A DNA stretch of 8,214 bases from Roseivirga sp. UBA7431. Its GTDB lineage: Bacteria; Bacteroidota; Bacteroidia; Cytophagales; Cyclobacteriaceae. The stretch spans positions 1 through 8,214 of the forward strand of contig DLQN01000094.1 in assembly GCA_002477595.1 (NCBI GenBank), in the 5' to 3' direction. The number at the start of each line of letters is the position of its first letter. The stretch's first letter is position 1. Under the pieces are notes generated by a model. It saw only the letters and a program-made list of their open reading frames with translations, was not told the origin of the DNA and ran no database searches. The position numbers were made by a program, and so were the translations under genes. Shown here in pieces: positions 7,229-8,214 of the stretch.

Positions 7229-7936
7229 TTAGAACCCCGTTAGTGAGATCCCGAAGGTTAATGTCCTAGTGTTTTCTCCACCAGCTGGTGCAATGTCCCA
7301 TTTGTCAGAGAGTTCGTAAAAACTGAACAAGCTAATACCACCAAAACCAACACGGGCTTGAACACCGTATCGGAATCTGTTTATGCCTAAATCTTGTCTG
7401 TCTTTCACTGTGCGATTGTCTCCACCACGATCTTCATACGTGTATTTAACAAATGACGAATAAAGTACACCTACTTTTAAGCCAAGGGCAGCTCTAAAGC
7501 CACGATTGTATTGGTTTTTACTCTTATAATATCTTAACTCTAGCGGAATGTCAACGTAGTGTAAAGCAAGTTTCGACTTGTCGAAACTAATAGGATTGCT
7601 TACTAATGAATTCAAATCTGTTGCTGCAATAGTTCTAATGCTGCTGGCATCTACTGAAGAAGTAAATGTCAAGTTGTCTTCGAAAGAATATCTTTCTAAG
7701 CTTAGTCCAAGTCCAGGAGTGAAAGTGAAACCATTGTTGCCAATAGGTAGATCATAATAGTATGTGAGATTGACAGTCTTTGACTGAAAATTGTTCAATG
7801 CGATATTGTCTGGAGCATTACCCCAGTTATTCACTCCAACATCAACCAATAGAGCGCCAGGTAAATCAGGGCGTTGCGCCTGAACCGAAAGACTCATAAA
7901 AACTAAACCTACAACTCCGAGTAACAACTTCTTCAT
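7229..7936 (-). CDS. Small outer-membrane beta-barrel protein
   Basis: From the ATG at 7934-7936 the product has 235 residues and begins with a clear Sec signal peptide: MKK, a hydrophobic core LLLGVVGLVFMSLSV, and cleavage after VQA before Gln21. The mature part alternates polar and hydrophobic residues, as in transmembrane strands: KTVNLTYYYDLP (53-64), GFTFTPGLGLSLERYSF (69-85), LALHYVDIPLELRYYKS (123-139), GFRAALGLKVGVLYSSF (146-162), RYGVQARVGFGGISLFSFYEL (189-209), and a last strand ending in Phe235, the usual barrel-assembly signal. This resembles the general Bacteroidota outer-membrane beta-barrel families; no ligand or partner is evident. The frame continues to a TTG at 7961-7963, but that TTG is part of the candidate promoter box TATCTTTG and would put nine extra residues before the signal peptide, so ATG is chosen. 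The gene is divergent from the tRNA gene. Confidence 0.82.
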   Translation of the reverse strand: MKKLLLGVVGLVFMSLSVQAQRPDLPGALLVDVGVNNWGNAPDNIALNNFQSKTVNLTYYYDLPIGNNGFTFTPGLGLSLERYSFEDNLTFTSSVDASSIRTIAATDLNSLVSNPISFDKSKLALHYVDIPLELRYYKSKNQYNRGFRAALGLKVGVLYSSFVKYTYEDRGGDNRTVKDRQDLGINRFRYGVQARVGFGGISLFSFYELSDKWDIAPAGGENTRTLTFGISLTGF

Positions 7937-7960
7937 GGATGTGCTGAATTTAAGCGGTGG

Positions 7961-7968
7961 CAAAGATA
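7961..7968 (-). promoter_or_regulatory. Candidate promoter -7 box TATCTTTG of the beta-barrel gene
   Basis: Read on the - strand, 7968-7961 is TATCTTTG, a full match to TAnnTTTG. It ends 24 bases before the ATG at 7936, giving a short leader. No TTG is found 17-23 bases upstream of it; that stretch is simply AT-rich. Confidence 0.5.
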
Positions 7969-7997
7969 GTATTTTTTAAAAGTATATAAGGACGATG

Positions 7998-8027
7998 TTT
8001 GCAAAGAAAAAGAATTAATTACCTTTA
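7998..8027 (+). promoter_or_regulatory. Candidate tRNA-Arg promoter, TTTG-N18-TACCTTTA
   Basis: TTTG at 7998-8001 and TACCTTTA at 8020-8027 are separated by 18 bases. This fits the Bacteroidota -33/-7 layout, with one mismatch at the last base of the -7 box. Transcription would start near 8034, about 30 bases before the mature tRNA. Confidence 0.5.
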
Positions 8028-8038
8028 CAGTCGCATTT

Positions 8039-8058
8039 AACGGACTTTAACGTCCGTT
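8039..8058 (+). other. Hairpin in the presumed 5' leader of the tRNA
   Basis: AACGGAC (8039-8045) pairs perfectly with GTCCGTT (8052-8058) across a six-base loop, ending 6 bases before the tRNA. The loop and stem also contain the direct repeat TTTAACG (8036-8042 and 8046-8052). If the promoter at 7998-8027 is right, this folds at the very 5' end of the precursor, next to the RNase P site. Alternatives are an operator for the divergent beta-barrel gene, or a terminator-like element, since TTATTTT follows it. Confidence 0.5.
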
Positions 8059-8064
8059 TATTTT

Positions 8065-8138
8065 GGCCTCGTAGCATAACTGAATAGTGCACTTGATTAC
8101 GGCTCAAGAGGTTACAGGTTTGAATCCTGTCGAGGTCA
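8065..8138 (+). tRNA. tRNA-Arg (anticodon ACG), with unusual A19-U56 elbow pair
   Basis: The 74 bases fold as a full cloverleaf. The acceptor GGCCTCG/CGAGGTC has 7 pairs with one G-T, and the discriminator is A8138. The D stem is GCAT/GTGC with one T-G pair and loop AACTGAATA. The anticodon stem CTTGA/TCAAG is perfect; its loop TTACGGC places ACG at 8099-8101. The variable loop is AGGTT and the T stem ACAGG/CCTGT encloses the loop TTTGAAT. ACG, read as inosine-CG after editing, decodes CGU/CGC/CGA arginine codons, and A20 (8084) fits arginine identity. CCA is not encoded. The D loop has one G: position 19 is A (8083) and position 56 is T (8121), so the usual G19-C56 contact becomes A19-U56. 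A15 and T48 keep the Levitt pair. The gene stands alone with its own promoter and terminator. A decaying copy is possible, but every stem is paired. Confidence 0.88.
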
Positions 8139-8148
8139 CTTAGCGTTC

Positions 8149-8180
8149 AAAAGCCTTCCGATTTATCGGGAGGCTTTTTT
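8149..8180 (+). terminator. Rho-independent terminator of the tRNA-Arg transcript
   Basis: The stem of AAAAGCCTTCCGA (8149-8161) with TCGGGAGGCTTTT (8166-8178) has 13 pairs including one G-T, with loop TTTA and a run of six T at 8175-8180. It begins 10 bases after the discriminator base of the tRNA. The remaining 34 bases to the window end show no supportable feature. Confidence 0.9.
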
Positions 8181-8214
8181 CATGCCCAAAATCAGAAGCT
8201 TGCTTCAAGATTTT

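Noticed and set aside
7990..8002. Possible sigma-54 -24/-12 site (GG...TTTGC) between the beta-barrel and tRNA genes
   Set aside because: GG and GC are separated by 9 bases instead of the required 10, and the TTTG is better explained as the -33 element of the tRNA promoter.
8182..8214. ATG with 11 open codons running off the window end
   Set aside because: It begins one base after the terminator T-run, leaving no space for promoter or ribosome site, and is too short to judge.
8131..8214. tRNA 3' end as an integration site with an element beyond
   Set aside because: No repeat of the tRNA 3' end and no integrase are visible; the window stops 76 bases after the tRNA.

Overview
The window looks like a chromosomal housekeeping segment from a member of the Bacteroidota, probably of the Cytophagales type. 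The evidence is a small protein made almost entirely of a type IX secretion C-terminal sorting domain, promoter boxes of the Bacteroidota form TAnnTTTG in place of the usual -10, weak or absent Shine-Dalgarno sequences, an AT-rich composition, a small outer-membrane beta-barrel with a Sec signal, and a tRNA gene without an encoded CCA end. Placement below phylum is inference.

Left part (1-2661, + strand): an apparent operon. It starts with a helix-hairpin-helix protein whose 5' end lies outside the window. This overlaps by 4 bases the bifunctional NAD(P)HX repair enzyme Nnr. After 26 bases comes a 126-residue secreted protein that is little more than a signal peptide plus a T9SS sorting domain. 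A hairpin at 2639-2661 ends this operon and also serves the convergent asnS.

Middle (2668-7226): asnS (asparaginyl-tRNA synthetase) lies on the - strand. Divergent from it, across about 256 bases, is a tight + strand operon: rpoN (sigma-54), a seven-helix PAP2-like membrane protein starting at TTG one base after the rpoN stop, and a PaaG-like crotonase-fold isomerase 3 bases further on. A TAAATTTG box sits 30 bases before rpoN.

Right part (7229-8214): a small outer-membrane beta-barrel gene on the - strand converges on the isomerase gene with only 2 bases between the stops. It is divergent from a tRNA-Arg(ACG) gene that has its own promoter, a hairpin in its leader and a strong terminator. 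The tRNA is intact in all four stems, but the nearly universal elbow pair G19-C56 is replaced by A19-U56.

I see no mobile element, CRISPR array, defence island or clearly new multi-gene system. The most unusual items are the covariant tRNA elbow, the cargo-less T9SS sorting-domain protein, and the pairing of sigma-54 with a membrane PAP2-like protein and an isolated PaaG-like isomerase. Several open frames start at TTG. I moved two of them (asnS and the beta-barrel gene) to internal ATGs and kept one (the PAP2-like gene), with reasons in the entries.
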